From the NCBI GenBank assembly GCA_947631955.1, contig CANRNJ010000010.1:46536-110535 (forward strand): a stretch of 64,000 nt of DNA, given 5' to 3'. Below are positions 53,418 to 62,667 of the stretch, piece after piece. The position numbers and the translations under genes are program-made. The stretch comes from an uncultured Lachnospiraceae bacterium. GTDB taxonomy: Bacteria > Bacillota > Clostridia > Lachnospirales > Lachnospiraceae. The notes under the pieces were generated by a model. It was given only the letters and a program-made list of their open reading frames with translations. It was not told where the DNA came from and made no database searches. Within the stretch, counting starts at the first letter, position 1, and each line of letters begins with the position of its first letter.

Positions 53418-54317
53418 ATGGCCGGACGATCTGGATCAAAACATCAATTCCGTATTCTGTATGACGGCCTCCGGCGTCTGCGGTCCGCGCTCCGGGTGGG
53501 TCTGCTTGCGCTCCCGACAGTCTTGGTCTGCCTTCCGGTCTTTTTGATCGTGACGGGCTCGGTCATGAGCAACGGGGAACTCGGCCGGTATCTGGAAACG
53601 GTCTTTTACGACGGAACGGAATATATCCGGTGGAAGATCGTGCCGGACTATCCGACTTTTGGCAATTATGGGAAGCTTTTATTCCTGTCGCCGCAGTTCT
53701 TCGTATTGTTCTGGAATTCAGTCAAAATGACGGCCGGTATCTTAGCGGGCCAGCTGTTGGCAGGCGTTCCGGCGGCATGGGCTTTTGCCGTATATCAGGG
53801 GCGGGGAAGCAGGATCCTGTTTACGCTTTATGTCGTATTGATGCTTCTGCCTTTTCAGGTCACGATGCTGTCGAGCTATCTGGTGCTGGACCGTCTGCAT
53901 ATGATCGATACGCCGGGCGGCGTGATCATACCGGCTGTCTTTTCCACGCTGCCGGTCTTTCTTACCTACGGAGGTTTCCGCAGTATTCCCGTACAGCTTC
54001 TGGAGGCCGCGAGGATCGACGGCGCGGGCGAGTGGCGGATCTTTGGGATGATCGGCCTGCCCCTTGGCAGAAGCGGCCTGCTGTCGGCCTTTGTACTGGG
54101 TTTTCTGGAATACTGGAACATGATGGAACAGCCCATGGCTTTTCTGGAGGACAAGTCGCTGTGGCCGCTCTCCCTGTATCTGCCGGAGATCACATGGGAG
54201 CAGGCGGGATATGCGTTCGCGGCGTCCGCCATTACATTGATACCGGCGGTGTTTGTCTTTGCGTGGGGACAGGATTATCTGGAACAGGGGATCATTTATT
54301 CGGGATTAAAGGAGTAA
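53418..54317 (+). CDS. Carbohydrate ABC transporter permease, MalG type
   Basis: 299 residues, about six spans (VGLLALPTVLVCLPVFLIVTG). The EAA loop is IPVQLLEAARIDGAGEWRIFGMIGLPLG; the C-terminal GQDYLEQGIIYSGLKE is typical of MalG. Starts 4 bases after the first permease and probably forms a heterodimer with it. The extracellular loop near 50-70 (YDGTEYIRWKIVPDYP) is longer than usual. Confidence 0.9.
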   Translation: MAGRSGSKHQFRILYDGLRRLRSALRVGLLALPTVLVCLPVFLIVTGSVMSNGELGRYLETVFYDGTEYIRWKIVPDYPTFGNYGKLLFLSPQFFVLFWNSVKMTAGILAGQLLAGVPAAWAFAVYQGRGSRILFTLYVVLMLLPFQVTMLSSYLVLDRLHMIDTPGGVIIPAVFSTLPVFLTYGGFRSIPVQLLEAARIDGAGEWRIFGMIGLPLGRSGLLSAFVLGFLEYWNMMEQPMAFLEDKSLWPLSLYLPEITWEQAGYAFAASAITLIPAVFVFAWGQDYLEQGIIYSGLKE

Positions 54318-54338
54318 GGCCATAGGGAGGACGGTGCG

Positions 54339-55643
54339 TTGAAGGAGAAGTCAAAGAGAAAGATCATGATAGGATTCTGGGTGTTTCTTGGATCTATGTG
54401 GCTCTGTACGATCATATCCAAAAGCATCTATGCCTCACAGCTTCCGATCGTGGCAACGGAATCGGTCCAGCAGAAATATGTGGAACACTCCGTGGAAACA
54501 GACGGGATCGTGATCGCCGGAGATAAGATACCGGTCACCGTTCTGAGCGGTCTGCGGGTCGATAAAGTGCTGGTACAGCAGGGCGACAGAGTGGAAGAAG
54601 ACGACGCGGTGCTCCAGATCGACATGGAGGATCTGGACGATATCATAGCAGACAAACAGGATGCAATCGACAGACTGCGGCTGCAGATCGATACGCTCGC
54701 CCGGAATGAAGAACTGGAACGGCAGAGAAGGGAATTGGAAGAACAGCGCGCGCGGGACGACTACAATGAAACCGCAAGGCGGGAGAATACTCTGGTCGAG
54801 CGGGCGATGAATGATTTCAGCGAGGCACAGAGCGCCATGAACGACCGCAGCGGCGAAGAATCGGAAGAGGAGCTGCGCGAAGCGCTTCAGCAGGCCGCGT
54901 ATGCGGAGGCGGACGCCAAGGGACGGCGGGACGATGCCATCAAGGAAGCGGGAAGAAAAGTGGAGGACATCACCGCGCCGGAAAACGAGGACGCGACGCT
55001 GGAATTGGACCGTATGGAACTGGCCGGTCTTCAGGAAGAACTGGCCCGTTATCAGGCGGTAAAGGACGCAGATGGGGTGATCCGGACTCCCAGCGGCGGA
55101 GCGGTCACGGATCTCAACATAGACGCGGGGAACAGGACTTCGGATTCGGCGGTCATGCTTCTTTCAGACGATTCGGTGCCCTGCCGGTTCAAGGCGGTCA
55201 TAACCGGAGAGCAGAAAAAATATATCGGATTGAACGACGACGTATCCCTGAAACTGGACGGCGGCAGGGCAGAGAAAATGACAGTGGACTATCTGGCCGA
55301 GGGAGCGGCGGGCTATGAACTGTATGTGGATCTTCCGATGCAGACGGGAACGCCCGGACAGACGGGGACGCTTACCCGTGCGGAGAGCGGCGACGTTCAG
55401 ATGTGCTGCGTCACTCCGGCGGCGGTATATACGGGGAACGGCCGGGATTATGTCTATGTAGTCAAAGAGAGGGACGGCATACTGGGCAGAGAATATTATG
55501 CGGAACAGGTCAATGTGCGGGTCTTGGACCGGAACGACGTCTGGGTTTCTCTGGATGCGGCGCTCGACGGCGAAAGCCGCATCGTATCCTCTTCCACCAA
55601 GGAGATCCACAACGGAGATGTCGTCAGACTCTCGGAAGAGTGA
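54339..55643 (+). CDS. HlyD/RND-type membrane fusion (adaptor) protein
   Basis: 434 residues from TTG 54339 (gggagg at 54325-54330). One membrane span (IGFWVFLGSMWLCTIISKSIYA) precedes an adaptor-like body. A barrel-sandwich start (VETDGIVIAGDKIPVTVLSGLRVDKVLVQQGDRV) leads to a long Glu/Arg-rich coiled coil (about 95-225), then the returning strand (GVIRTPSGGAVTDLNIDAGN) and beta-barrel. The C-terminal domain ends NGDVVRLSEE. Such adaptors normally serve exporters, so pairing with importer-type permeases is unusual. It is 22 bases after the second permease. Confidence 0.82.
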   Translation: MKEKSKRKIMIGFWVFLGSMWLCTIISKSIYASQLPIVATESVQQKYVEHSVETDGIVIAGDKIPVTVLSGLRVDKVLVQQGDRVEEDDAVLQIDMEDLDDIIADKQDAIDRLRLQIDTLARNEELERQRRELEEQRARDDYNETARRENTLVERAMNDFSEAQSAMNDRSGEESEEELREALQQAAYAEADAKGRRDDAIKEAGRKVEDITAPENEDATLELDRMELAGLQEELARYQAVKDADGVIRTPSGGAVTDLNIDAGNRTSDSAVMLLSDDSVPCRFKAVITGEQKKYIGLNDDVSLKLDGGRAEKMTVDYLAEGAAGYELYVDLPMQTGTPGQTGTLTRAESGDVQMCCVTPAAVYTGNGRDYVYVVKERDGILGREYYAEQVNVRVLDRNDVWVSLDAALDGESRIVSSSTKEIHNGDVVRLSEE

Positions 55644-55730
55644 AGCGCCGGACCGCCGGGATAAAAACCGGGAAAGGATAAGACAGAAAAAACCGGGCCG
55701 GAAGGGACGGATATAGGGAAAGAATAGAAA

Positions 55731-55796
55731 GGCATATGCCGATGGGTATTGTTTTTTTGCGGACAATATAATACAATATCGGCACATGCTTTTTTT
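55731..55796 (+). terminator. Terminator after the adaptor gene
   Basis: Long imperfect stem (about 55731-55752 with 55773-55790, core tgccgat/atcggca) followed by T7. A promoter-like TTGTTT-17-TACAAT lies in the loop and may be fortuitous. Nothing else is seen in the 55644-55881 gap. Confidence 0.65.
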
Positions 55797-55881
55797 CTTT
55801 TGAGTTGGAAAAGGAATCGCGGAAAATTGTAAGCGCAGGCCGTCGGACCTGCGGTATATGCAGAACGGAGGATACAGGGAC

Positions 55882-57183
55882 ATGGGTATTGTGATCAAAA
55901 AAGCGCTGGCGGTCCTTCCGCAGGGCGCGGATGATGTTGTGCAGGAAACGGATCTTTACATTGAGCGGGACCGGATCGCGGGGATCGGGCAGAAGCCTTC
56001 CGGATTTCAGGAAGACAAAGTGATCGACGGAACGGACAAACTGGTGATACCGGGGCTTGTCAACTGCCATACGCACGCATATATGACCTTTATGCGGAAT
56101 GTGGCGGACGATCTGTCCTTTATGGACTGGCTTTTCGGCACGATCGACCCGATCGAACAGCAGATGACGGATGAGGACGCCTACTGGGGCGCGAATCTTG
56201 CGATCATAGAGATGATGAAAAGCGGGACGACCTGCTTTAACGATATGCAGATGAATATTCATCAGACGACGCGCGCGGTCAAAGAGTCGGGTATGCGCGC
56301 CGTGATCAGCAGAGGGCTGGTCGGAAGCGGCAGCGATGAATCGGGGCGCATGAGGCTGCAGCAGGCGTATGAGGAAAGGGACGCGGCGAAAGACTGCGAC
56401 AGACTTTCTTTTGTTCTGGGGCCCCACGCGCCGTATACCTGCGATGAAGAATATCTGAAGATCGTGGCGGCGGAAGCGAAGAAAAACGGGATGGGGATAC
56501 ATATGCATCTGTCGGAGAGCGTGAGCGAGATCGAGCAGATCCGGGAGAAATACGGGTGCAGCCCGATCGCGCTGGCGGACCGGTGCGGACTTTTTGATGT
56601 ACCTGCGCTGGCCGCCCACTGTGTGCAGATCGACGAGGCGGACATGGATATCCTGAAGGCGAAAAATGTCAGCGTAGTGACAAATCCGGCCAGCAACATG
56701 AAACTTGGAAACGGCTTCGCGCCGGTTCCGGCCATGCTTGCGAAAGGCATCAACGTCTGTCTTGGCACGGACGGCGCAGCCAGCAACAACTGCCTGAATA
56801 TGTTCCATGAACTGAGCCTGCTGACCCTGATCCACAAAGGGGCCGGTAAGACTCCCCAGTGCGTCAGCGCCAAGGAAGGATTCCGCATCGCTACGATCAA
56901 CGGGGCGAGAGCGCTCGGTCTGGAGAAGGAGATCGGAAGCATCGAAGTCGGGAAGAAAGCCGATCTTGCGATCCTTGACCTGAATGTGCCGTCGCTGACG
57001 CCCAGAAACAATCTGATTGCGGGGCTTTCTTATTCCGCCAACGGTTCCGAGGTGGATACGGTCATAATTGACGGATGTGTCACAATGGAGCACAGACAGA
57101 TCCTGACGATGGACGAGAAGCTTGTGTACCGCAAGGTTCAGGAGATCATCGAACGGATGGAGCTGGACAAGAAAACATACTGA
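55882..57183 (+). CDS. mtaD: MTA/SAH deaminase-type amidohydrolase
   Basis: 433 residues. Amidohydrolase of the 5'-methylthioadenosine / S-adenosylhomocysteine deaminase group, which cleaves the adenine amino group. Metal ligands: VNCHTHAYM near 60, HMHLSES, AAHCVQID and GTDGAASNN. NMKLGNG and KKADLAILDLN are typical of the family. ATG 55882 follows a ggagg; a longer frame from 55858 has no Shine-Dalgarno. Activity on guanine or cytosine analogues cannot be excluded. It ends 70 bases before a small membrane protein gene. Confidence 0.88.
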   Translation: MGIVIKKALAVLPQGADDVVQETDLYIERDRIAGIGQKPSGFQEDKVIDGTDKLVIPGLVNCHTHAYMTFMRNVADDLSFMDWLFGTIDPIEQQMTDEDAYWGANLAIIEMMKSGTTCFNDMQMNIHQTTRAVKESGMRAVISRGLVGSGSDESGRMRLQQAYEERDAAKDCDRLSFVLGPHAPYTCDEEYLKIVAAEAKKNGMGIHMHLSESVSEIEQIREKYGCSPIALADRCGLFDVPALAAHCVQIDEADMDILKAKNVSVVTNPASNMKLGNGFAPVPAMLAKGINVCLGTDGAASNNCLNMFHELSLLTLIHKGAGKTPQCVSAKEGFRIATINGARALGLEKEIGSIEVGKKADLAILDLNVPSLTPRNNLIAGLSYSANGSEVDTVIIDGCVTMEHRQILTMDEKLVYRKVQEIIERMELDKKTY

Positions 57184-57253
57184 TCTGATAAAAGGCAGCA
57201 GGACACATACAGGATACCGCAAGGCGGTTCGAAACGAAGGGAGATGTTTCTTT

Positions 57254-57733
57254 ATGGAAATTGAGTTCGACGTAAAGATCACCGCAAACATTTTATACGA
57301 CTATATGATGCATCATACTTATACGAAACTGCCGGGCATCATGGGTTCGGTGGCCGGCGTGCTGATGCTTGTGCTTTTTGCATCCGGCAGACAGCCGGTG
57401 TGTCTGATCGTCGGGCTTGTCATACTGTTGTATCTCCCGTGGACGCTTTTTGTCAAATCAAGCCGTCAGGCCCTCTCGACACCGGCATTTCGGAAGCCGC
57501 TGCACTATCGTCTGTCCGATGAAGGGATCGAGGTGTCGCAGGACGGCGCGGTCGAGCGGATGGAGTGGGACGGCATGTTCAAAGCGGTTTCTACTTTTGG
57601 CAGCATCGTAGTGTACACAACGCCGGTCAACGCCTGCATCTTTCCCAAGAAGGATCTGGGGGACGCCAGATATAAGGTGATCGAGATCATTTCCACCCAT
57701 ATGCCGTCCGGAAAAGTGAAGATCCGGGGCTGA
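57254..57733 (+). CDS. YcxB-like membrane protein
   Basis: 159 residues from ATG 57254 (aagggag upstream). It opens MEIEFDVKITANILYDYMMHHTYTK, followed by two close spans (IMGSVAGVLMLVLFASG and PVCLIVGLVILLYLPWTLFV) and a soluble PH-like end (YRLSDEGIEVSQDGAVERMEWDGMFKAVSTFGSIVVY). This is the YcxB-like layout. Role unknown. Confidence 0.78.
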   Translation: MEIEFDVKITANILYDYMMHHTYTKLPGIMGSVAGVLMLVLFASGRQPVCLIVGLVILLYLPWTLFVKSSRQALSTPAFRKPLHYRLSDEGIEVSQDGAVERMEWDGMFKAVSTFGSIVVYTTPVNACIFPKKDLGDARYKVIEIISTHMPSGKVKIRG

Positions 57734-57792
57734 CCGGGCGGCGCATGGAAAGGGCGGCTGCGCACAGGAAAGTATAAAGACGAGGAAGGAAA

Positions 57793-58230
57793 ATGGAAGT
57801 TATAGAAACAAACAGTGCCGAAGAAACGTTTGAAGCAGGCAGGCAGATCGGTATCCGCGCGAAGGCGGGCGAGGTCTACACGCTGATCGGCGGTCTGGGC
57901 GCAGGCAAGACCATGTTCACACAGGGGGCCGCGGCGGGACTCGGCATAGAAGAGCCGGTCAACAGCCCTACGTTCACCATTTTACAGATCTACGACGAAG
58001 GGCGGCTGCCTTTTTACCATTTCGACGTGTACCGCATCGGCGGCGTGGAGGAAATGGACGAAATCGGTTACGAGGAATATTTCTACGGAAACGGGGTATG
58101 CATGGTCGAGTGGGCGGATCTGATCGAGGAGATCCTGCCGCCTTCCTATACAAAGATCACGATCGAGAAAGATCCGGACAGAGGTTTTGACTATCGTAAG
58201 ATCACGGTGGAAAAATATGGAGATGCATAA
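57793..58230 (+). CDS. tsaE: tRNA t6A modification ATPase TsaE
   Basis: 145 residues, P-loop protein with GGLGAGKTMFTQG, SPTFTILQIY and FYHFDVYRI. TsaE acts with TsaB and TsaD in N6-threonylcarbamoyladenosine formation at tRNA position 37. It precedes the tsaB-rimI fusion by 3 bases. Confidence 0.95.
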   Translation: MEVIETNSAEETFEAGRQIGIRAKAGEVYTLIGGLGAGKTMFTQGAAAGLGIEEPVNSPTFTILQIYDEGRLPFYHFDVYRIGGVEEMDEIGYEEYFYGNGVCMVEWADLIEEILPPSYTKITIEKDPDRGFDYRKITVEKYGDA

Positions 58231-58233
58231 CGT

Positions 58234-59415
58234 ATGAAAATATTGGCATTGGACAGTTCCGGACTGACGGCGTCCGTGGCTCTCATGGAAAATGATAATT
58301 TAATCGCCGAGTATACCATACAATATAAAAAGACCCACTCCCAGACGCTTCTCCCTATGATGGATGAGATCCGCAGGATGGTGGAACTTGATCTGGACAC
58401 GGTGGACGCCATTGCGGTGGCGGCGGGACCCGGATCTTTTACCGGACTCCGCATCGGGTCTGCGACGGCCAAGGGCCTTGCTTTTGCCATGGAGAAACCG
58501 ATCGTGCCGGTGCCCACTCTGGAGGGCCTTGCTTACCAGATGTACGGCGCGGACGCGGTGGTCTGTCCGATCATGGACGCCAGAAGGAATCAGGTCTATA
58601 CAGGAGTCTATGAGTTTGTGGAGAAGGCAGACGGATATGACATGAATGTCATAAAAGAACAGCGCGCCGTATCCTTTGATGAAATCGCACAGGAATTGAA
58701 CGGGATCGGGAGAAAAACGGTCTTTGTGGGTGACGGGATCCCGGTGTTCCGGGAGCGTATGCAGGAAATCCTGCGCGTGCCTTATTCGCTCGCGCCGGGA
58801 CATCGGAACCGGCAGTCGGCGGCATGCATCGCTGCTCTCGGAATGGTCTATTATGCGCAGGGCAGGATCGTGAGCGGAGCGGAGCATGTGCCGGAATATC
58901 TGCGGCTGTCGCAGGCGGAGCGGGAGCGCAGGGAGAAACAGGATCCCCGGACGGTGCGATCCACCCCTTCCTCTGCGGCGAAGATCGTATACCGGAGAAT
59001 GAAGCCGGAAGATGTACCGGCTGTCAGCAGACTGGAACAGGAAACTTTTTCCATGCCGTGGTCGGAAAAAGATTTTCTGGATATGGTCGAAAAGGAAGAC
59101 GCCAGATATTATGTGGCGGAGAGGGAAGGGCAGCTTCTTGGATGCTGCGGCCTTCTGATGATTGCCGGAGAGGGGAACATCACTAACGTGATGGTCGCTC
59201 CATGGGCGCGCAATCAGGGGATCGGTACAGAGATGCTGCGGCACCTTCTTTCGGAAGGCAGCCGCGAAGGCATGACCGCTTATACATTGGAAGTCCGGGT
59301 CAGTAATGCGGCAGCCATCCATGTGTACGAGAAACTCGGTTTCGTATCGGAAGGCATACGGCCGGGATTTTATGAGAAACCGGAGGAAGACGCCATGATC
59401 CTTTGGAAACGATAA
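58234..59415 (+). CDS. tsaB-rimI: TsaB-RimI fusion protein
   Basis: 393 residues. Part 1 (about 1-235) is TsaB: ILALDSSGLTASVALM, AVAAGPGSFTGLRIG and VCPIMDARRNQVYTGVYEF. Part 2 (about 248-393) is a GNAT acetyltransferase of the RimI type: YRRMKPEDVPAVSRLEQETF, TNVMVAPWARNQGIGTEML and VHVYEKLGFVSEGIRPGFY. RimI acetylates ribosomal protein S18 in E. coli. The two are separate adjacent genes in many Firmicutes, but here they form one frame with a short Lys/Arg-Pro linker. Confidence 0.95.
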   Translation: MKILALDSSGLTASVALMENDNLIAEYTIQYKKTHSQTLLPMMDEIRRMVELDLDTVDAIAVAAGPGSFTGLRIGSATAKGLAFAMEKPIVPVPTLEGLAYQMYGADAVVCPIMDARRNQVYTGVYEFVEKADGYDMNVIKEQRAVSFDEIAQELNGIGRKTVFVGDGIPVFRERMQEILRVPYSLAPGHRNRQSAACIAALGMVYYAQGRIVSGAEHVPEYLRLSQAERERREKQDPRTVRSTPSSAAKIVYRRMKPEDVPAVSRLEQETFSMPWSEKDFLDMVEKEDARYYVAEREGQLLGCCGLLMIAGEGNITNVMVAPWARNQGIGTEMLRHLLSEGSREGMTAYTLEVRVSNAAAIHVYEKLGFVSEGIRPGFYEKPEEDAMILWKR

Positions 59416-59534
59416 AGGGCATTTAACGGGAGTGGAAGAGTCAGGAAGTGTATGGAACAATTACCACTGATGTTACGGTTTTTGTTTGATAAAATGTTGT
59501 TTAGCGGAATAAGTAACATTATGGGAGGTTTGTC

Positions 59535-59777
59535 ATGCGCGTATATACGGAACAAAAAGAACTGGATGAGGCAGTCTGCAACGGCTGCGGCAGAAAATTA
59601 TTGGTAGAAAATGGTTTGTTGAAAGAAGAATGTATCCATGTGGAGCACGCGTTCGGTTTTTTCGGAACAAAAGACGGTATGGACCACAGTTTCGATCTGT
59701 GCGAGGAATGTTACCGGAATATGACCGGCAGATTCGTGATCCCGCCTGAGGAGCGGGAGAGAAAAGAAATGCTCTGA
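59535..59777 (+). CDS. Small zinc-ribbon-like protein
   Basis: 80 residues from ATG 59535 (ggagg upstream). CNGCG near residue 16 and CEECY near 62 could bind one zinc. HVEHAFGFFGTKDGMDHSFDLCEECY is the central stretch. No known function; the family seems common in clostridia. Confidence 0.7.
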   Translation: MRVYTEQKELDEAVCNGCGRKLLVENGLLKEECIHVEHAFGFFGTKDGMDHSFDLCEECYRNMTGRFVIPPEERERKEML

Positions 59778-59809
59778 AACGTTCTTCCGGAAACAAAAAG
59801 GGAGCGAAT

Positions 59810-60718
59810 ATGTTAGATATCTGTTTACTTGGCACGGGAGGAATGATGCCGCTGCCGCAAAGATGGCTTACGTCGCTTATGGCGAGGTACAACGGGACAA
59901 GCATACTGATAGACTGCGGCGAAGGGACCCAGATCGCGATGAAGAAGAAAGGGTGGAGTCCGAAACCCATTGATATCATCTGCTTTACCCACTATCATGC
60001 AGATCATATCGGCGGACTGCCCGGTATGCTTTTGACGATGGGAAATGCGGAGCGCAGGGAACCGCTGCTTTTGATCGGGCCGAAGGGGCTTGCAAAAGTA
60101 GTCAGCGCGCTGTGCGTGATCGCTCCGGGGCTGCCTTTTGAGATAAAATGCATGGAACTGACGGAGCCGGTGCAGTCGATCCCTTTCGACGGATTTCATA
60201 TCGAAGCCTATAAAGTCCAGCACAACGTTCTGTGCTACGGTTACAGCATCGTGGTGGAGCGCACCGGAAAATTTGACGTTTCCAAAGCGGAAAAACTCAA
60301 TATTCCGAGAAATTACTGGAATCGGCTGCAAAAAGGTGAGATAATAGAAACAGAAGAAGGCGCTTTTACCCCGGATATGGTCCTGGGGGAGCCGAGAAAA
60401 GGACTTAAAGTGGCCTACTGTACGGATACCAGACCGACCGAGAGTATCGTGCAGGCCGCGGCGGGGGCGGACCTTTTTATCTGCGAGGGCATGTACGGCG
60501 AGCCGGACAAACTGCAGAAAGCCAAAGAATATAAGCATATGACTTTTTACGAGGCGGCGGAACTTGCCCGGAGAGCGGAGGTCAAGGAATTGTGGCTGAC
60601 TCATTACAGCCCGTCGCTGATCCGCCCGGAAGACTATATACACGGTGCGCAGAAGATCTTTCCGAATGTGATAGCGGCGAAAGACGGCAGGAGCAAAGAT
60701 CTTTTGTTTGAAGATTAA
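59810..60718 (+). CDS. rnz: Ribonuclease Z
   Basis: 302 residues, metallo-beta-lactamase fold, tRNA 3' processing. Metal motif THYHADHIGGLPG (near 62-74), LIDCGEGTQIAM, ICEGMYGEPDK and LTHYSPS. Shine-Dalgarno gggagc is 6 bases upstream. Local neighbours concern tRNA modification, which fits. Confidence 0.95.
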   Translation: MLDICLLGTGGMMPLPQRWLTSLMARYNGTSILIDCGEGTQIAMKKKGWSPKPIDIICFTHYHADHIGGLPGMLLTMGNAERREPLLLIGPKGLAKVVSALCVIAPGLPFEIKCMELTEPVQSIPFDGFHIEAYKVQHNVLCYGYSIVVERTGKFDVSKAEKLNIPRNYWNRLQKGEIIETEEGAFTPDMVLGEPRKGLKVAYCTDTRPTESIVQAAAGADLFICEGMYGEPDKLQKAKEYKHMTFYEAAELARRAEVKELWLTHYSPSLIRPEDYIHGAQKIFPNVIAAKDGRSKDLLFED

Positions 60719-60771
60719 ACAGGACGATGTACGGATCCCCTTTGGATGGGGAGTCGAAAGGAGCTGAGGAT

Positions 60772-61344
60772 ATGAAACGTTCCGGAACCATTACGATTGT
60801 CATAGTCGGCATACTTCTTGTGGCATTGGTCGCAGGCTATGCTTTTCATCTGAACCGCAAGGCCAGAACAAGCGGGGAAGACAACGCAGAGGCGACTGCG
60901 GTGCAGAAGGTCCTGATGCGGGATCTGGAAAAAAATTATCCGCCCACGCCCAAGGAAGTGGTCAAATATTTTGCCGAGATCACAGAGTGCTTCTACAATG
61001 AAGAATACACGCAGGAGGAACTGACGCAGCTCGCCGAGAAGATTCAGGGCATATACGACGACGAACTGATAGCAAACAAGTCGCAGGAAGACTACCTGAA
61101 CGATCTGAGTAGTGAGATCGCGGACATGAAAGATGAGAACTACACGATATCAGGTTACGTTTTGTCCGCCAGCGTAGATGTGGAAGAATTTGTGGAGAAC
61201 GGTTATTCCTGCGCAAGACTGTACTGCACCTTCAACGTTAAGCAGGGGGCGAAAGGCACCGTTTCTTCCATGGAAGAATTTGTCCTCCGCAAAGACGAGG
61301 ACGGGCACTGGAAGATCTATGGATGGAAACTGGCGGATGAATAA
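60772..61344 (+). CDS. Uncharacterised membrane-anchored protein
   Basis: 190 residues from ATG 60772 (aaaggag upstream). One N-terminal span ([19 protein letters not shown]), then an acidic extracellular part ([35 protein letters not shown]) and a beta-rich end ([27 protein letters not shown] ... [11 protein letters not shown]). It may belong to the DUF6715-like proteins of Lachnospiraceae; I am not certain. Confidence 0.75.
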   Translation: MKRSGTITIVIVGILLVALVAGYAFHLNRKARTSGEDNAEATAVQKVLMRDLEKNYPPTPKEVVKYFAEITECFYNEEYTQEELTQLAEKIQGIYDDELIANKSQEDYLNDLSSEIADMKDENYTISGYVLSASVDVEEFVENGYSCARLYCTFNVKQGAKGTVSSMEEFVLRKDEDGHWKIYGWKLADE

Positions 61345-61379
61345 CGGGCAGCTTCAGACCGGCGGAGTGCGGTAGACGG

Positions 61380-62495
61380 ATGGAAAAGGAAAACACGGAC
61401 ATAGAAAACACAGGTAAAGAAAATACGGATAACGAAAGTGCGGGTAAGGAAGATGCAGGCAGGGAAAACAGCCGCAAAGACATAACCATATTGGCGGTCG
61501 AAAGTTCCTGTGATGAAACGGCGGCGGCTGTCGTCAGAAACGGCCGGGAAGTTTTATCCAATATCATATCTTCCCAGATCGATCTGCATACCCTCTACGG
61601 CGGCGTGGTCCCGGAGATCGCATCGCGCAAGCATACGGAGAGGATCAATCAGGTTATCGGAGAAGCTCTGCAGAAAGCGGGCCGGACGCTTGGCGAGATG
61701 GATGCGATCGCGGTCACATACGGTCCGGGACTGGTGGGGGCGCTTCTGGTCGGAGTATCCGCCGCAAAGGCGATCAGTTTCGCGGCCGGTATCCCTCTTG
61801 TCGGAGTCCATCATATCGAGGGGCACATCAGCGCCAACTATATTGACAACAAAGAATTGAAACCGCCCTTTGTCTGTCTGGTCGTATCCGGCGGACATTC
61901 GCATCTGGTGCGGGTAAAAGATTACGGCGAGTATGAGATACTTGGGCGGACAAGAGATGACGCCGCGGGAGAAGCTTTTGACAAAGTGGCAAGAGCGATC
62001 GGCCTAGGATACCCCGGCGGGCCCAAGATCGACCGCGTTGCCAAAGAAGGCGATCCGGACGCGATACCGTTTCCCAGAGCAAAAGTGGCGGACTCCGTCT
62101 ATGATTTCAGCTTCAGCGGATTAAAGTCCGCCGTATTGAATTACCTGAATTCCTGTGAAATGAAAGGCATAGCGATACGTCAGGCCGATGTGGCGGCTTC
62201 CTTCCAGAAGGCGGTCGTGGATGTTTTGACGGAACATTCCATGCAGGCGGTTGAGGAATGTGGAGCGAAAAAATTTGCGATTGCAGGCGGCGTGGCTTCC
62301 AATACGGCGCTGCGGGCCGCACTGGAAAAAGAATGTGCGGCACGGGGGATTGCCTTTTACCGCCCAACCCCCATCCTGTGTACGGACAATGCGGCGATGA
62401 TCGGGGCGGCGGCGTATTATGAGTTTTGTAAAGGCGTGCGCCACGGGTACGATCTGAATGCGATCCCCAATCTGAAACTGGGCGAGAGGGCGTAA
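61380..62495 (+). CDS. tsaD: tRNA t6A threonylcarbamoyltransferase TsaD, with low-complexity N-terminus
   Basis: 371 residues. The catalytic core begins near residue 37 ([19 protein letters not shown]) with the iron-binding His pair in [11 protein letters not shown] and [13 protein letters not shown], and [14 protein letters not shown]. The first ~35 residues are a repetitive acidic stretch ([21 protein letters not shown]) absent from typical TsaD. The start codon has only a weak Shine-Dalgarno, so part of this tail might not be translated. It works with TsaB and TsaE encoded 1.9-3.6 kb upstream. Confidence 0.93.
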   Translation: MEKENTDIENTGKENTDNESAGKEDAGRENSRKDITILAVESSCDETAAAVVRNGREVLSNIISSQIDLHTLYGGVVPEIASRKHTERINQVIGEALQKAGRTLGEMDAIAVTYGPGLVGALLVGVSAAKAISFAAGIPLVGVHHIEGHISANYIDNKELKPPFVCLVVSGGHSHLVRVKDYGEYEILGRTRDDAAGEAFDKVARAIGLGYPGGPKIDRVAKEGDPDAIPFPRAKVADSVYDFSFSGLKSAVLNYLNSCEMKGIAIRQADVAASFQKAVVDVLTEHSMQAVEECGAKKFAIAGGVASNTALRAALEKECAARGIAFYRPTPILCTDNAAMIGAAAYYEFCKGVRHGYDLNAIPNLKLGERA

Positions 62496-62501
62496 GGAGG
62501 G

Positions 62502-62603
62502 ATGGCGCCGTCCGCGGCAAAAAAGCATCTGGATCTCTGCTGTCCGGACGTGGCTGCGGACTCCGGCTGCGAGTCGGTGAAAAAAGCAAATGCGGCGGCA
62601 TAG
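62502..62603 (+). CDS. Possible small protein after tsaD
   Basis: 33 codons (MAPSAAKKHLDLCCPDV...) behind a strong ggagg just after the tsaD stop. No similarity is known; it may be the remains of a larger gene or chance. Confidence 0.25.
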   Translation: MAPSAAKKHLDLCCPDVAADSGCESVKKANAAA

Positions 62604-62667
62604 GCACAAAGGAAAGCGCTGTACTGACTGCCGAAGAAGCTCAAAAGAAAAAGGAACGGACACTGGC

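Noticed and set aside
55737..55784. Inverted repeat around a promoter-like sequence considered as an operator
   Set aside because: The stem is followed by a T run and lies just after a gene, so a terminator is the simpler reading.
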